The position numbers and the translations under genes are program-made. From the NCBI RefSeq assembly GCF_022968395.1, contig NZ_JALJQZ010000023.1, positions 1 through 63,426 on the forward strand: 63,426 nt of DNA, written 5' to 3'. The DNA comes from Affinirhizobium lemnae. Lineage in GTDB: Bacteria; Pseudomonadota; Alphaproteobacteria; Rhizobiales; Rhizobiaceae. Of this stretch, positions 33,257 to 41,984 are shown one piece after another (position 1 is the first letter of the stretch; every line of letters starts with the position of its first letter). The notes under the pieces were generated by a model. It was given only the letters and a program-made list of their open reading frames with translations, searched no databases and was not told the origin of the DNA.

Positions 33257-34564
33257 TCACTTCATCAGGATTGGGTCAAGGTCACGATAATCCGGCAGGC
33301 GGCGGTCGATGCCCATGCCATTCCGCATTACGATGCGGTCCGCCTGCGGACGGGAAAGAAACTCGCTCCAGCGACGGGCGCTGAACAGAATGAGGTCTGC
33401 CGGTGCGCCAGCTTTGATGCGGCCAATGTCAGGTCTTCCGAGAATGTCGGCCGGGGTGGTGGTTACCACGCGCGCTGCCGTATCCAGCGGATGGTCGAGG
33501 TGGAGAATGCGTACGGATTCGCGGAACACTTCCACGCCATCCAGATCGCCATAGGCGTAGAAGGGGTCGCGGGTGTTGTCGGAGGCCACGGCAGTCTTCA
33601 CGCCCGCTGCTGCCAGTTCGTGAAACAGCGTCACGCCCCGCCAGCGCGGCGTTCTGCCTGCATGGCGATCCTGCAGATACATGTTGCACATGGGCAGCGA
33701 GACCACGGAAAGTCCGGCCTCGGCGACGAGATTTATCGTTTGCTTGGCAAGATCATCGTCCTGCCGCGCCAGCGAGCAGCAATGGCCGACGGTGACCGCA
33801 CCCTCGAAGCCGGTTTTCAGCTTGGTTTCGGCAATGGTCTTCAGCGTCAGGACCTGCTTGTCTTCCGTCTCGTCTACATGGAGATCAATATCGAGGCCGT
33901 TATCGGCAGCTGCGCGAAACAGCGTTTCGAGAATTTTTTCGAAATCCGGTAGAATGCGCGTCGCACCGCCCAAGAGACCGCCGTGGTGCTTGGTGACCGC
34001 AACGATATCACCGAAAACGGTTTCATCTAGGACGGATTCCAGCGGCAGCAGGGCTACGGCTTGCAGGGCGATCCTGTCCTTCCAGTCGTGCTTCAGCTCC
34101 GAAAAAACCTCGAAGGAAATGCCGTGCTGCGGCGGAATGCTGTCCAGATGCGTGCGGATCAGCTTCGTGCCGTGGGCATAGGCCGTCTTTAGCGAGAACT
34201 CCATGCGGGTACGCACGTCATCTGCGGACCAGTTGGCAGCGCGATCCGCGCCGACATTTTCCAACGCGCCCATGAAGGAGCCATCCGGGTTGCGGCGACG
34301 CTCCCAGATATGGCCCTTGTCCAGATGCGTGTGCATATCCACCAGACAGGGCCAGACCATGCCGTCGCGCATGTCGAGGCTGGGCAGGGCAGCGGGGGCT
34401 GTGCCGGGTAAAAGCACGCTTTCCACCTTGCCGTCGCCGATCACCAGATCGGCGGTCATCAGCCCTTCATTTGCTGGGCCAGAAAAGCCGTCTACCGTTA
34501 CGGCGGGCAGGGTGGCGTTGGTCAGTACGAAACGGGACGCGTCGGGCAGTTCGCTAAAGCTCAT
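33257..34564 (-). CDS. Cytosine-deaminase-like amidohydrolase
   Basis: The 435-residue amidohydrolase has the metal site MHTHLDKGH (H78, H80), a later HVDE and VGHCCSLA, and an Asp in VASDNTRDPF. This arrangement matches CodA-type deaminases, a group that also contains creatinine deaminases and other heterocycle hydrolases. It would hydrolyse C-N bonds in a cyclic amide or amidine in the cytoplasm. Its ATG overlaps the permease stop by one base (TGATG). With the importer, it suggests uptake and deamination of a pyrimidine-like ring; the substrate is inferred, not shown. Confidence 0.85.
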   Translation of the reverse strand: MSFSELPDASRFVLTNATLPAVTVDGFSGPANEGLMTADLVIGDGKVESVLLPGTAPAALPSLDMRDGMVWPCLVDMHTHLDKGHIWERRRNPDGSFMGALENVGADRAANWSADDVRTRMEFSLKTAYAHGTKLIRTHLDSIPPQHGISFEVFSELKHDWKDRIALQAVALLPLESVLDETVFGDIVAVTKHHGGLLGGATRILPDFEKILETLFRAAADNGLDIDLHVDETEDKQVLTLKTIAETKLKTGFEGAVTVGHCCSLARQDDDLAKQTINLVAEAGLSVVSLPMCNMYLQDRHAGRTPRWRGVTLFHELAAAGVKTAVASDNTRDPFYAYGDLDGVEVFRESVRILHLDHPLDTAARVVTTTPADILGRPDIGRIKAGAPADLILFSARRWSEFLSRPQADRIVMRNGMGIDRRLPDYRDLDPILMK

Positions 34565-35382
34565 CAGTTTTCTCTTTTCAGGCTGCTTTCATGCCAGCGG
34601 TGAAGACTGAGCCAGGCGATGAAAGAGGTGATACCGAAGATCACAACGCCAAGGATGGACAAGAGTATCAGTGCCGCGAACAGGCGTGGAATGTTCAGTC
34701 GATACTGCGCTTCCAGAAGACGAAAAGCGAGGCCCGAACCGGCACCGGCGGAACCGGCTGCAAACTCTGCCACCACGGCGGCAATCAGCGACAGGCCGCC
34801 ACCGATGCGAAGGCCGGTCATGAAATAAGGAAGCGATGCCGGGAGCTTCAGATAGATCAGCGTCTGCCAGCGTGACGCGCCATAGAGATCGAACAAGTTC
34901 AGGAGGTTGTGATCGACGCTCTTCAACCCTTGCACCATGTTGGAGAGAATGGGGAAGAAGGCGACGAGAAAGGCGCAGACGAGCAGCGCAACCTGCGTTG
35001 TCGGCGCATAGATCAGGATCAGCGGCGCAATGGCCACGATTGGCGTCACCTGAAGGATGACGGCGATGGGGTAAAATGCCGTCTCGATCCATTTCGACTG
35101 GATCAGGAAGACGCCGATCCCCACCCCGCCGATCAGCGCCAGCGCGAGCGCCGCCAGCGTAATCTGCGTCGTGACCCAGAGCGCCGGGGCGAGCGTGCCC
35201 CAGTCTTTCACCATTGCCCCGGCCACGGCGCCCGGGCTTGGCAGAATATATTGCGGCACGCCGGAGAGCGTCACCGTCAGGTGCCAGATGAGGATCAAGG
35301 CCAAGACCACGCCGACAGGGATCAAGACGCGCAGGACCGTTTCGCGATGCTGGCGGGTGAGGGAGGGTGACGCGGCATTCAT
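34564..35382 (-). CDS. ABC transporter permease (NMT1/SsuC-TauC type)
   Basis: The 272-residue permease has about six transmembrane helices and the EAA-type loop LFDLYGASRWQTL that contacts the ATPase. It resembles permeases of nitrate, taurine, sulfonate and pyrimidine-precursor importers. It starts at 35382, overlapping the ATPase stop by one base (TGATG), so an upstream frame extension is rejected. Confidence 0.88.
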   Translation of the reverse strand: MNAASPSLTRQHRETVLRVLIPVGVVLALILIWHLTVTLSGVPQYILPSPGAVAGAMVKDWGTLAPALWVTTQITLAALALALIGGVGIGVFLIQSKWIETAFYPIAVILQVTPIVAIAPLILIYAPTTQVALLVCAFLVAFFPILSNMVQGLKSVDHNLLNLFDLYGASRWQTLIYLKLPASLPYFMTGLRIGGGLSLIAAVVAEFAAGSAGAGSGLAFRLLEAQYRLNIPRLFAALILLSILGVVIFGITSFIAWLSLHRWHESSLKREN

Positions 35383-36218
35383 CAGTGCATCTCCATGGCG
35401 GCACCGGGGCCTATCGCTTCGAGAAGAGAGGCCGAGACTTTCTCGCAGGCGGCGCGATATTCTTCCGATGTGCGGTAGAGCGGCGCGCGCTCGAGGCTGG
35501 TTTCCAGCGGGAAATCCGCATGCACGCGCCCCGGACGAGCCTTCATCACCACGATGCGGTTGGAGAGATAGGCGCTTTCGAACACGGAGTGCGTGACGAA
35601 AACTACGGTGATGCCGGTTTCGCGCCACAGGCGCAGCACATCGTCATTCAGCTTCTGGCGGGTAATTTCGTCGAGTGCGGCGAAGGGTTCGTCCATCAGC
35701 AGCAGCTTCGGTTTGGTCACCAGCGCGCGGGCTATGGAAACACGCATTTTCATGCCGCCGGACAGTTCCCGCGGATAGGCCTTCGCGAAATCCTTGAGGC
35801 CAACGGTTTCCAGCGCTGCCATGATTTCATCGCTCGCCTGAGCTTTGGATACGCCGCGCAATCTCAAGGGAAGGTAGACATTGCCGAACACCGTCTGCCA
35901 GGGCATCAGCGTCGGTTCCTGAAACACGAACGAGATGTCGCCTTCCGGCAGGCCCTTGGCGTTGATGCGGGAACTTGGCCAGTCGATGCTGCCGGTCGTC
36001 ACGTCACCCAGACCGGATATGATGCGTAGCGCCGTGGATTTGCCGCAGCCGGAGGGGCCGAGCAAGCTGACGAACTCGCCGCCTGCAACAGTGAGCGACA
36101 TATCCGACAGCGCAAGCGTGCCGCTGGAGAAGCTTTTCGAGACATTCGTCATCACCACGAGCGGGCGCTTGTGCGGAGTGCTAGGTGGCGAGGCTTCAGG
36201 CGATTGCAAATCTGTCAT
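35382..36218 (-). CDS. ABC transporter ATP-binding protein (SsuB/TauB type)
   Basis: The 278-residue ATPase has Walker A GPSGCGKST, Q-loop FVFQEPTLMPW, signature LSGGMKMRV and Walker B LLLMDEPFAALDE. The GMK variant of the signature is common in SsuB/TauB-type subunits. It sits between the permease gene and the copy-C repeat, upstream of which is the binding-protein gene. Confidence 0.9.
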   Translation of the reverse strand: MTDLQSPEASPPSTPHKRPLVVMTNVSKSFSSGTLALSDMSLTVAGGEFVSLLGPSGCGKSTALRIISGLGDVTTGSIDWPSSRINAKGLPEGDISFVFQEPTLMPWQTVFGNVYLPLRLRGVSKAQASDEIMAALETVGLKDFAKAYPRELSGGMKMRVSIARALVTKPKLLLMDEPFAALDEITRQKLNDDVLRLWRETGITVVFVTHSVFESAYLSNRIVVMKARPGRVHADFPLETSLERAPLYRTSEEYRAACEKVSASLLEAIGPGAAMEMH

Positions 36219-36280
36219 TCCGTCACGCGTTGAAAATGGCGGCTAAGTCTCTGGTCGGCATATTGTGGAGGCCGATCAAG

Positions 36281-36467
36281 ATCCCCTCCCAAACCCTCCC
36301 CACAAGGGGGAGGGCTTAACCCGGATGCGCTATCCCATAACCATTCCAGCGTTTCCGGTTTTCGTTATCGTCTTTTGAGGTCGCTGAATGGATTGCTGCG
36401 AACTCAAGGCGGATGCTGGGCAGTGAAGCCCCTCCCCCTTGTGGGGAGGGGTTGGGGAGGGGCTTTA
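36281..36467. repeat. Paired GC-rich palindromic repeat (copy C), inside operon
   Basis: Arms 36281-36318 and 36425-36467 form an inverted repeat with few mismatches (ACCCCTCCCCACAAGGGGGAGGGG-like core), and each arm can also fold on itself. It lies between the binding-protein gene and the ATPase gene, the same relative position as copy A in the first importer operon (directly downstream of the binding-protein gene). It is related to copies A and B but shorter. Confidence 0.75.
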
Positions 36468-36470
36468 AAC

Positions 36471-37487
36471 CTACTTCTTCAGTGCCATACCAACGCCCTT
36501 GCAGACGAACTTGGTGGTGTAGGCCTTCTTGTAATCCAGATCCTTCGGCAGAGCGTTGATCTGCACCATTTCATCGAAGAACTGCTTGTAGCGCGCATCC
36601 GTCATGCAGCCGATGCCCTTGGTCAGAGCCTCGCCGGATTCCAGAATGCCGTATTCCTTCATCTTGGCGATGGAATAGGCGATCTGGCCATCCGTCATTT
36701 CCGGATTGTCCTTCTTGATCAGTTCGTTGGCCTTCTTGTTGTCGCCGTAGATGTAATTGTACCAGCCTTCGATGGAGGCATCGACAAAGCGCTGCACCAC
36801 ATCCGGCTTCTTGTCGACCATGCCTTGAGTGGTGGTGATCATGGTGGAGTAGGGGCTGTAGCCCGCGTCAGCCAGCAGAAACACTTTCGGCGCCCAACCG
36901 GCCTGTTTCTCGATTTCGTAGGGTTCTGAGGTCAGATAGCCCTGCTGGGCAGACTTCTTGTCTGCAATGAACGGCGCCGGATTAAAGGTATAGGGCTTGT
37001 ACTGCTCTTCCTTGAAGCCCTTGAAGTTCTTCTTCATCCATTCAAAGTAGGTGACGTAGCCGTCCTTACCCATGAAAATCGTGTCAAGCTTGGCCAGATC
37101 CTCGAACTTCTCCACGCCTGCATTGGGATGCGCCAGCAGAACCTGCGGATCCTTCTGGAAGATCGAGGCAACCGAAATCATCGGAATGCCTTCCTTTACG
37201 GCATCCATGTCGCCCAGCGGGCCGCCCATGTAGAAATCCACCTTGCCCGCAATCAGCAGCGAGCGGTTGGCAGCATTCGGGCCACCCTGGATGATCTTCA
37301 CCTTCAAGCCATGCTTCTCATAAGTGCCATCGGCTACGGCTTGATAGAAGCCGCCGTGCTCGGCCTGCGCCAGCCAGTTGGTGCCGTAGGAAACCTCGTC
37401 GAGGGCAAGCGCGGGGCCGGTGCCCGCCAGCATCAATCCCATGGCCAGTGCGGCAAGGCCGGTTTTCGACATCATGTGCTGATCCAT
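36471..37487 (-). CDS. ABC transporter substrate-binding protein, NMT1/THI5 type
   Basis: The 338-residue protein has a Sec signal peptide ending about residue 28 (GTGPALALD). It has the NMT1 fold opening SYGTNWLAQAEHGGFYQA, resembling binding proteins for thiamine pyrimidine precursors and related small ring compounds. The start at 37487 follows AAGGGAA. It is the first gene of the operon that encodes the ATPase, permease, amidohydrolase and FAD oxidase. The divergent LysR gene is 182 bases away. The ligand is unknown. Confidence 0.85.
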   Translation of the reverse strand: MDQHMMSKTGLAALAMGLMLAGTGPALALDEVSYGTNWLAQAEHGGFYQAVADGTYEKHGLKVKIIQGGPNAANRSLLIAGKVDFYMGGPLGDMDAVKEGIPMISVASIFQKDPQVLLAHPNAGVEKFEDLAKLDTIFMGKDGYVTYFEWMKKNFKGFKEEQYKPYTFNPAPFIADKKSAQQGYLTSEPYEIEKQAGWAPKVFLLADAGYSPYSTMITTTQGMVDKKPDVVQRFVDASIEGWYNYIYGDNKKANELIKKDNPEMTDGQIAYSIAKMKEYGILESGEALTKGIGCMTDARYKQFFDEMVQINALPKDLDYKKAYTTKFVCKGVGMALKK

Positions 37488-37669
37488 CCGTCTGTTCCCT
37501 TTTTTGGTGAGGTAAGCCGTCAACGACTTCCTTTTCTGCATTTCAGCCATTGCAATTGCGCTTTGAAAAGCATCAAAATTCGCTCGGATTGATGCCTTTC
37601 CGGCATCGCTCGCCAAATGTTTGCCCAAGGGCAGCGCAGTGATGAAAGCTTAAGCAGCAGGTTGACCCC

Positions 37670-38632
37670 ATGTTACATTCGCGCAAGCTTCAATATATTG
37701 ACGAAATTGCCCGTTGCGGCTCCATTCGAAAGGCGGCAGCGCATCTGAATGTCGCCTCTTCCGCCATCAATCGTCAGATCCTGGCGCTGGAAGAAGAGTT
37801 GGGCGTGCCGATTTTCGAGCGCCTGCCGCGCGGCCTCAAACTCACGGCTGCCGGTGAATTGTGCATCGAACATATTCGCGATGTGTTGAAGGCCTATGAC
37901 AAGCTGGAAACGCGCGTGCGCGGTTTGAAGATGCCGCAGGCGGGGCGGGTGTCACTCATCTCCACTGTCGGGCTGGCGGCGGGGCCGCTTCCGGAGATCG
38001 TCGCCAAATTCGTGGAAAGCCATCCGCGGGTGCGCATCCAGCTGGCGATCGACGGTGCGACCACGACGGCCAATCCTGTTCTTGCCGGTGAGGTGGATAT
38101 CGGCATCGGCTTCAATATTCCGGCGATACCAGGCCTCAGAACGATTGCGACCTTCGACATTCCCATCGGTGTCGTGCTGCCGCCGGATCATCGGCTGGCG
38201 AAGGAGGCGGGACCGATCGACCTCGTCAAAGTGGTGCAGGAACCGCTCGTGCTGGCCCAGCCGGGAATGAGCCTGCGCAACATGATCAACCTCATTCTGG
38301 CACCATTGCCGGTACCGGTGGAGCCTGTCGTGGAATCAGCAGGACCTGAGACGCTGCGCTATCTGGTGAAGAAGGGCGTGGGGCTGACATTCCTCAACCC
38401 GCTCGATGTGATTGGCGAATGCCAGCGCGGCGAACTGGTGTTTCGTCCGCTGACGGAAAGCTATCGCCGTCACCAGCCGATGAAGCTGTTTGCCCGTTCG
38501 CGCGCCACTCTGGATACGGCAACCAGCCTGTTCATCGAGTTTCTGCTGGCCGAGCTGACGCAGATCGTTGCGGAACTGGAGGCAAAGGGCCATGTGCCGA
38601 AGCAGGGCAGTGCTGTTTCGCAGCGGGATTGA
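37670..38632 (+). CDS. LysR family transcriptional regulator
   Basis: The 320-residue protein has an N-terminal LysR winged helix-turn-helix (residues about 5-60, GSIRKAAAHLNVASSAINRQI) and a LysR substrate-binding domain. It is divergent from the NMT1-type operon and probably activates it in response to the imported compound or a breakdown product. Its TGA stop abuts the stop of the convergent creatininase-family gene with no gap. Confidence 0.9.
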   Translation: MLHSRKLQYIDEIARCGSIRKAAAHLNVASSAINRQILALEEELGVPIFERLPRGLKLTAAGELCIEHIRDVLKAYDKLETRVRGLKMPQAGRVSLISTVGLAAGPLPEIVAKFVESHPRVRIQLAIDGATTTANPVLAGEVDIGIGFNIPAIPGLRTIATFDIPIGVVLPPDHRLAKEAGPIDLVKVVQEPLVLAQPGMSLRNMINLILAPLPVPVEPVVESAGPETLRYLVKKGVGLTFLNPLDVIGECQRGELVFRPLTESYRRHQPMKLFARSRATLDTATSLFIEFLLAELTQIVAELEAKGHVPKQGSAVSQRD

Positions 38633-39430
38633 TCACGGCGTGTAGAGGTTCGAAAGCGGATAGTTCTGCAGATCCTGCAGCAGCTCTATGAAGCCTGCTA
38701 CCTGATGTTTGCAAATGGCTTCGCCCTTCTCGGCGGTGCCATTGGCGGCATTGCCGACCACGCCGTGCGGGTTGAGGTCATGCGCAATCCAGGCCAGTGC
38801 ATGTGGTGGCAGGGGCTGGAGAAAACGCGATTGGCTCTTCATCCATTCGGCTTTCGATTCGAAATTCTGCGCATGTTCCATGTGCACAAGCTCTGGCCGG
38901 AAGTAGAGCATCAGCGATGTTTCCACGTCGCCGCCGTGAATGCCGAAGGCCTGCTCGTGCGCGCTGACCATGCCTTCCGGGTGGCCGAAGCGCCCCCACT
39001 GGGTTGCAACCGCGGCCATGCCGAAGCGCACGCGCATCTCGCGCGAAACGATGCTCATGATGTCCAGATTGCCGCCATGGGAATTGACCATGACCAGTTT
39101 CTTCACGCCTGCCTGCGAAACCTTTTCACCGATTGCCGTCCACATGGGGATCAGAAGGTCGGCGCCGTAGGAAAGCGTGCCGGGACCATAGATATGTTCG
39201 TTGGCCTTGCCGATTTCCTGCGTGGGAAGAACGAGAATATCGAGATCGTCCGGCCGCTGGTTCTTCAGTTCCGCCAGCATGCCGTTGGCAATTGCCACAT
39301 CGGTGGCAACGGGCAGATGAGGCCCGTGCTGTTCGGTGGAGGCAAGCGGCAGGATAGCGATTGTTTTTTCCGCATCCAGCTTCGCGAAGTCGCGGGTGTT
39401 CAACTCATTCCAGTAAAATGGCTTGGCCAT
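38633..39430 (-). CDS. Creatininase family amidohydrolase
   Basis: The 265-residue protein has the metal-binding motifs of the creatininase fold, STEQHGPHLPVATD and VNSHGGNLD, and a further Glu in GDVETSLM. Family members hydrolyse cyclic amides or formamides (creatininase, ArfB-type deformylases, MftE-type peptidases). GAGGAG precedes the ATG at 39430. Its position beside the deaminase-bearing importer operon suggests a linked ring-opening step, but it has its own promoter and direction. Confidence 0.85.
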   Translation of the reverse strand: MAKPFYWNELNTRDFAKLDAEKTIAILPLASTEQHGPHLPVATDVAIANGMLAELKNQRPDDLDILVLPTQEIGKANEHIYGPGTLSYGADLLIPMWTAIGEKVSQAGVKKLVMVNSHGGNLDIMSIVSREMRVRFGMAAVATQWGRFGHPEGMVSAHEQAFGIHGGDVETSLMLYFRPELVHMEHAQNFESKAEWMKSQSRFLQPLPPHALAWIAHDLNPHGVVGNAANGTAEKGEAICKHQVAGFIELLQDLQNYPLSNLYTP

Positions 39431-39541
39431 GGCGCGGCTCCTCGTAATCGAATAGCCATGGCTTAAGCCAAAGGGACCGCGCACGAAAAGCGCCAAATTC
39501 CGTGCGGCTCGCTGCTTTTTTGTGTGCGCTGACCAGCTTTA

Positions 39542-40429
39542 TCAGGTTTGCTTCGGTTTCCAGCGTTCGGCAATCGCGATGCCGCCGAGCGCCAGCACCA
39601 AGGCAATCACGTGAAAGGCTGCAAGCTCCTCACCCAGAATGATGACGGAGAGAAGGGTGCCGAACACCGGAACGAGATTGATGAAAAGGCCTGCCCGGTT
39701 GGCGCCAATGTGAACGATGCCCTGGACATAAAAGATCTGGGCCACCAGCGAGGCAAAGAGTGCCGTGTAAAGCACAGCGAGCCAGCCGTACTGGTCCGGC
39801 CAGATGGCAGTGCCGCGCGAGATTTCCCAGCCAACAAGCGGAATGGTGCAGATGAGGGCGGAAAGCGCCGGAATGGCCATCAGCGTGCGCCAGTCGATGG
39901 GCGGGCGCCAGCGCAGGAGGATCGTATAGGCGGCATAGCCAACGATTGCGCCCAGCATCAGAACGTCGCCGAAATTCATTTCCAGCGCAAGCAGACTTTT
40001 CAGATCGCCATGCGAAGCCGTAAGGGCAACGCCGACAAGGGTCAGCGAAAAGCCCAGCACCTGGGCAATCGAAATGCGGATGCGAAAGAGAATCAGGTTA
40101 GCCAGAAAGATCAGGAAAGGAATGGCCGCCTGTTCGATCGTGGCATTGATGGCCGTCGTATAGTGTACGGCAGAATACAGGAGCACGTTAAAGAGCGTAT
40201 AGCCAATGGCGCCCAGCGTAAACAGAAGTGGTAGATGTTGGCGGGCGACGGGCCAGTCTTTTTTCAACTGAGGAATGGAGATCGCAAAAATGATGGCGCA
40301 AGCAAAGGCCCAGCGCCATAAGGTGAGCATCATCGGGCTTACATGGCCAATGGCAAGCTTGCCGACAACAGCGTTGCCACCCCAGCAGAGTGCTGCAATG
40401 GTGAGGAAGAAATAGGCCTTGATATGCAA
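39542..40429 (-). CDS. EamA/DMT family transporter
   Basis: The 295-residue membrane protein has ten hydrophobic segments and two EamA repeats, opening CWGGNAVVGKLAIGHVSP, as in RhaT/YdcZ/EamA exporters of amino acids and metabolites. No substrate can be told. It is a single gene, divergent from purA. Confidence 0.88.
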   Translation of the reverse strand: MHIKAYFFLTIAALCWGGNAVVGKLAIGHVSPMMLTLWRWAFACAIIFAISIPQLKKDWPVARQHLPLLFTLGAIGYTLFNVLLYSAVHYTTAINATIEQAAIPFLIFLANLILFRIRISIAQVLGFSLTLVGVALTASHGDLKSLLALEMNFGDVLMLGAIVGYAAYTILLRWRPPIDWRTLMAIPALSALICTIPLVGWEISRGTAIWPDQYGWLAVLYTALFASLVAQIFYVQGIVHIGANRAGLFINLVPVFGTLLSVIILGEELAAFHVIALVLALGGIAIAERWKPKQT

Positions 40430-40625
40430 TTCTGGCTCCCGAATGGATGCGGACGATGTGTCATTGCCCGCTCCTCTGGCAGGGGAAATAGCCTTTCGGT
40501 TTGCGATATGTCACGTAAAAACGGTCTATCAACGCATAAACGGGTCGCTTTCCGATAAATGACACAGTATAGATGCGCCGGTTTGAGTGGGTGAAAGGCC
40601 CGCGGCACAGCAGGAAAGCTCAGAA

Positions 40626-41924
40626 ATGACGAATGTCGTGGTAATCGGTTCGCAATGGGGTGACGAAGGCAAGGGCAAGATTGTCGACTGGCTTTCCGAA
40701 CGTGCAGATATCGTCGTGCGCTTCCAGGGTGGCCATAATGCCGGGCATACGCTCGTCATCGACGGTGTCAGCTACAAGCTCTCGCTGTTGCCTTCGGGCG
40801 TCGTGCGTCCGGGCAAGATGGCTGTCATCGGCAATGGCGTTGTCGTCGATCCGCATGCGCTGATTGCGGAAATGGGCCGCCTGAAGGATCAGGGCGTCGA
40901 CGTCACGCCGGAAAACCTGCGTATCGCGGAGAACGCGACGCTTATTCTTTCCATCCACCGCGAACTTGACGGCATGCGCGAAGATGCGGCCTCAAACAGC
41001 GGCACGAAGATCGGCACTACTCGCCGTGGCATCGGCCCGGCCTATGAAGACAAGGTCGGTCGTCGTGCAATCCGGGTCATGGATCTCGCCGATCTCGATG
41101 CACTGGACGCGAAGGTGGACCGGATCCTGACGCATCACAACGCGCTGCGCCGTGGTTTCGGCGCGCCGGAAGTAGAGCATTCCGCCATCATGGAAGAACT
41201 GACCTCGATTGCGGACCGTGTTCTTCCCTTCATGGACTCGGTGTGGCGTCTTTTGGACAAGGAGCGCCGCAAGGGTTCGCGTATTCTGTTCGAAGGTGCG
41301 CAGGGCTCGCTTCTCGACATCGACCATGGCACGTACCCCTTCGTGACCTCTTCCAACACCGTTGCCGGTCAGGCTGCTGCCGGTTCCGGCATGGGTCCGG
41401 GATCGCTCGGTTACATCCTCGGGATCACCAAGGCCTACACGACGCGCGTTGGCGAAGGTCCGTTCCCGACGGAGCTCACGGACGAAATCGGACAGTTCCT
41501 GGGCGAACGTGGTCATGAATTTGGCACAGTTACCGGGCGTAAGCGTCGGTGTGGCTGGTTCGATGCGGCGCTGGTGCGCCAGTCAGTTGCTACGAACGGT
41601 ATTACTGGTATCGCGCTGACCAAGCTGGATGTGCTGGACGGTATTGATGAATTGAAGATCTGCGTCGGCTACAAGCTCGATGGTCAGGAAATCGATTATC
41701 TGCCTGCGGCACAGGCTGCCCAGGCCCGCGTAGAGCCAATTTATATTACGTTGGAAGGCTGGAAAGAGTCGACCGTCGGTGCGCGCAGATGGGCGGATCT
41801 ACCGGCTCAGGCCATCAAATATGTTCGTCAAGTGGAAGAGCTGATTGGGGCACCGGTCGCACTTCTGTCAACCAGTCCAGAACGGGACGACACAATACTT
41901 GTGACTGATCCGTTTGAAGATTAA
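40626..41924 (+). CDS. purA: Adenylosuccinate synthetase
   Basis: The 432-residue enzyme has the P-loop [18 protein letters not shown], the catalytic Asp/His loop and [12 protein letters not shown], all diagnostic of PurA. It converts IMP and aspartate to adenylosuccinate with GTP in AMP synthesis. The start at 40626 follows AGGAAAG; the upstream frame lacks homology. It lies 60 bases before a large membrane protein gene in the same direction. Confidence 0.96.
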   Translation: MTNVVVIGSQWGDEGKGKIVDWLSERADIVVRFQGGHNAGHTLVIDGVSYKLSLLPSGVVRPGKMAVIGNGVVVDPHALIAEMGRLKDQGVDVTPENLRIAENATLILSIHRELDGMREDAASNSGTKIGTTRRGIGPAYEDKVGRRAIRVMDLADLDALDAKVDRILTHHNALRRGFGAPEVEHSAIMEELTSIADRVLPFMDSVWRLLDKERRKGSRILFEGAQGSLLDIDHGTYPFVTSSNTVAGQAAAGSGMGPGSLGYILGITKAYTTRVGEGPFPTELTDEIGQFLGERGHEFGTVTGRKRRCGWFDAALVRQSVATNGITGIALTKLDVLDGIDELKICVGYKLDGQEIDYLPAAQAAQARVEPIYITLEGWKESTVGARRWADLPAQAIKYVRQVEELIGAPVALLSTSPERDDTILVTDPFED

Positions 41925-41984
41925 TCTTCAGCGCTATCTGCCTTTTCACTCGGCGTGAATGCTGGTGAGCAAGAGAAAGTATCA

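Noticed and set aside
31824..33290. 488-codon plus-strand open frame
   Set aside because: It is the complementary shadow of the FAD-oxidase gene, which has unmistakable FAD motifs, and it lacks any family pattern or ribosome-binding site.
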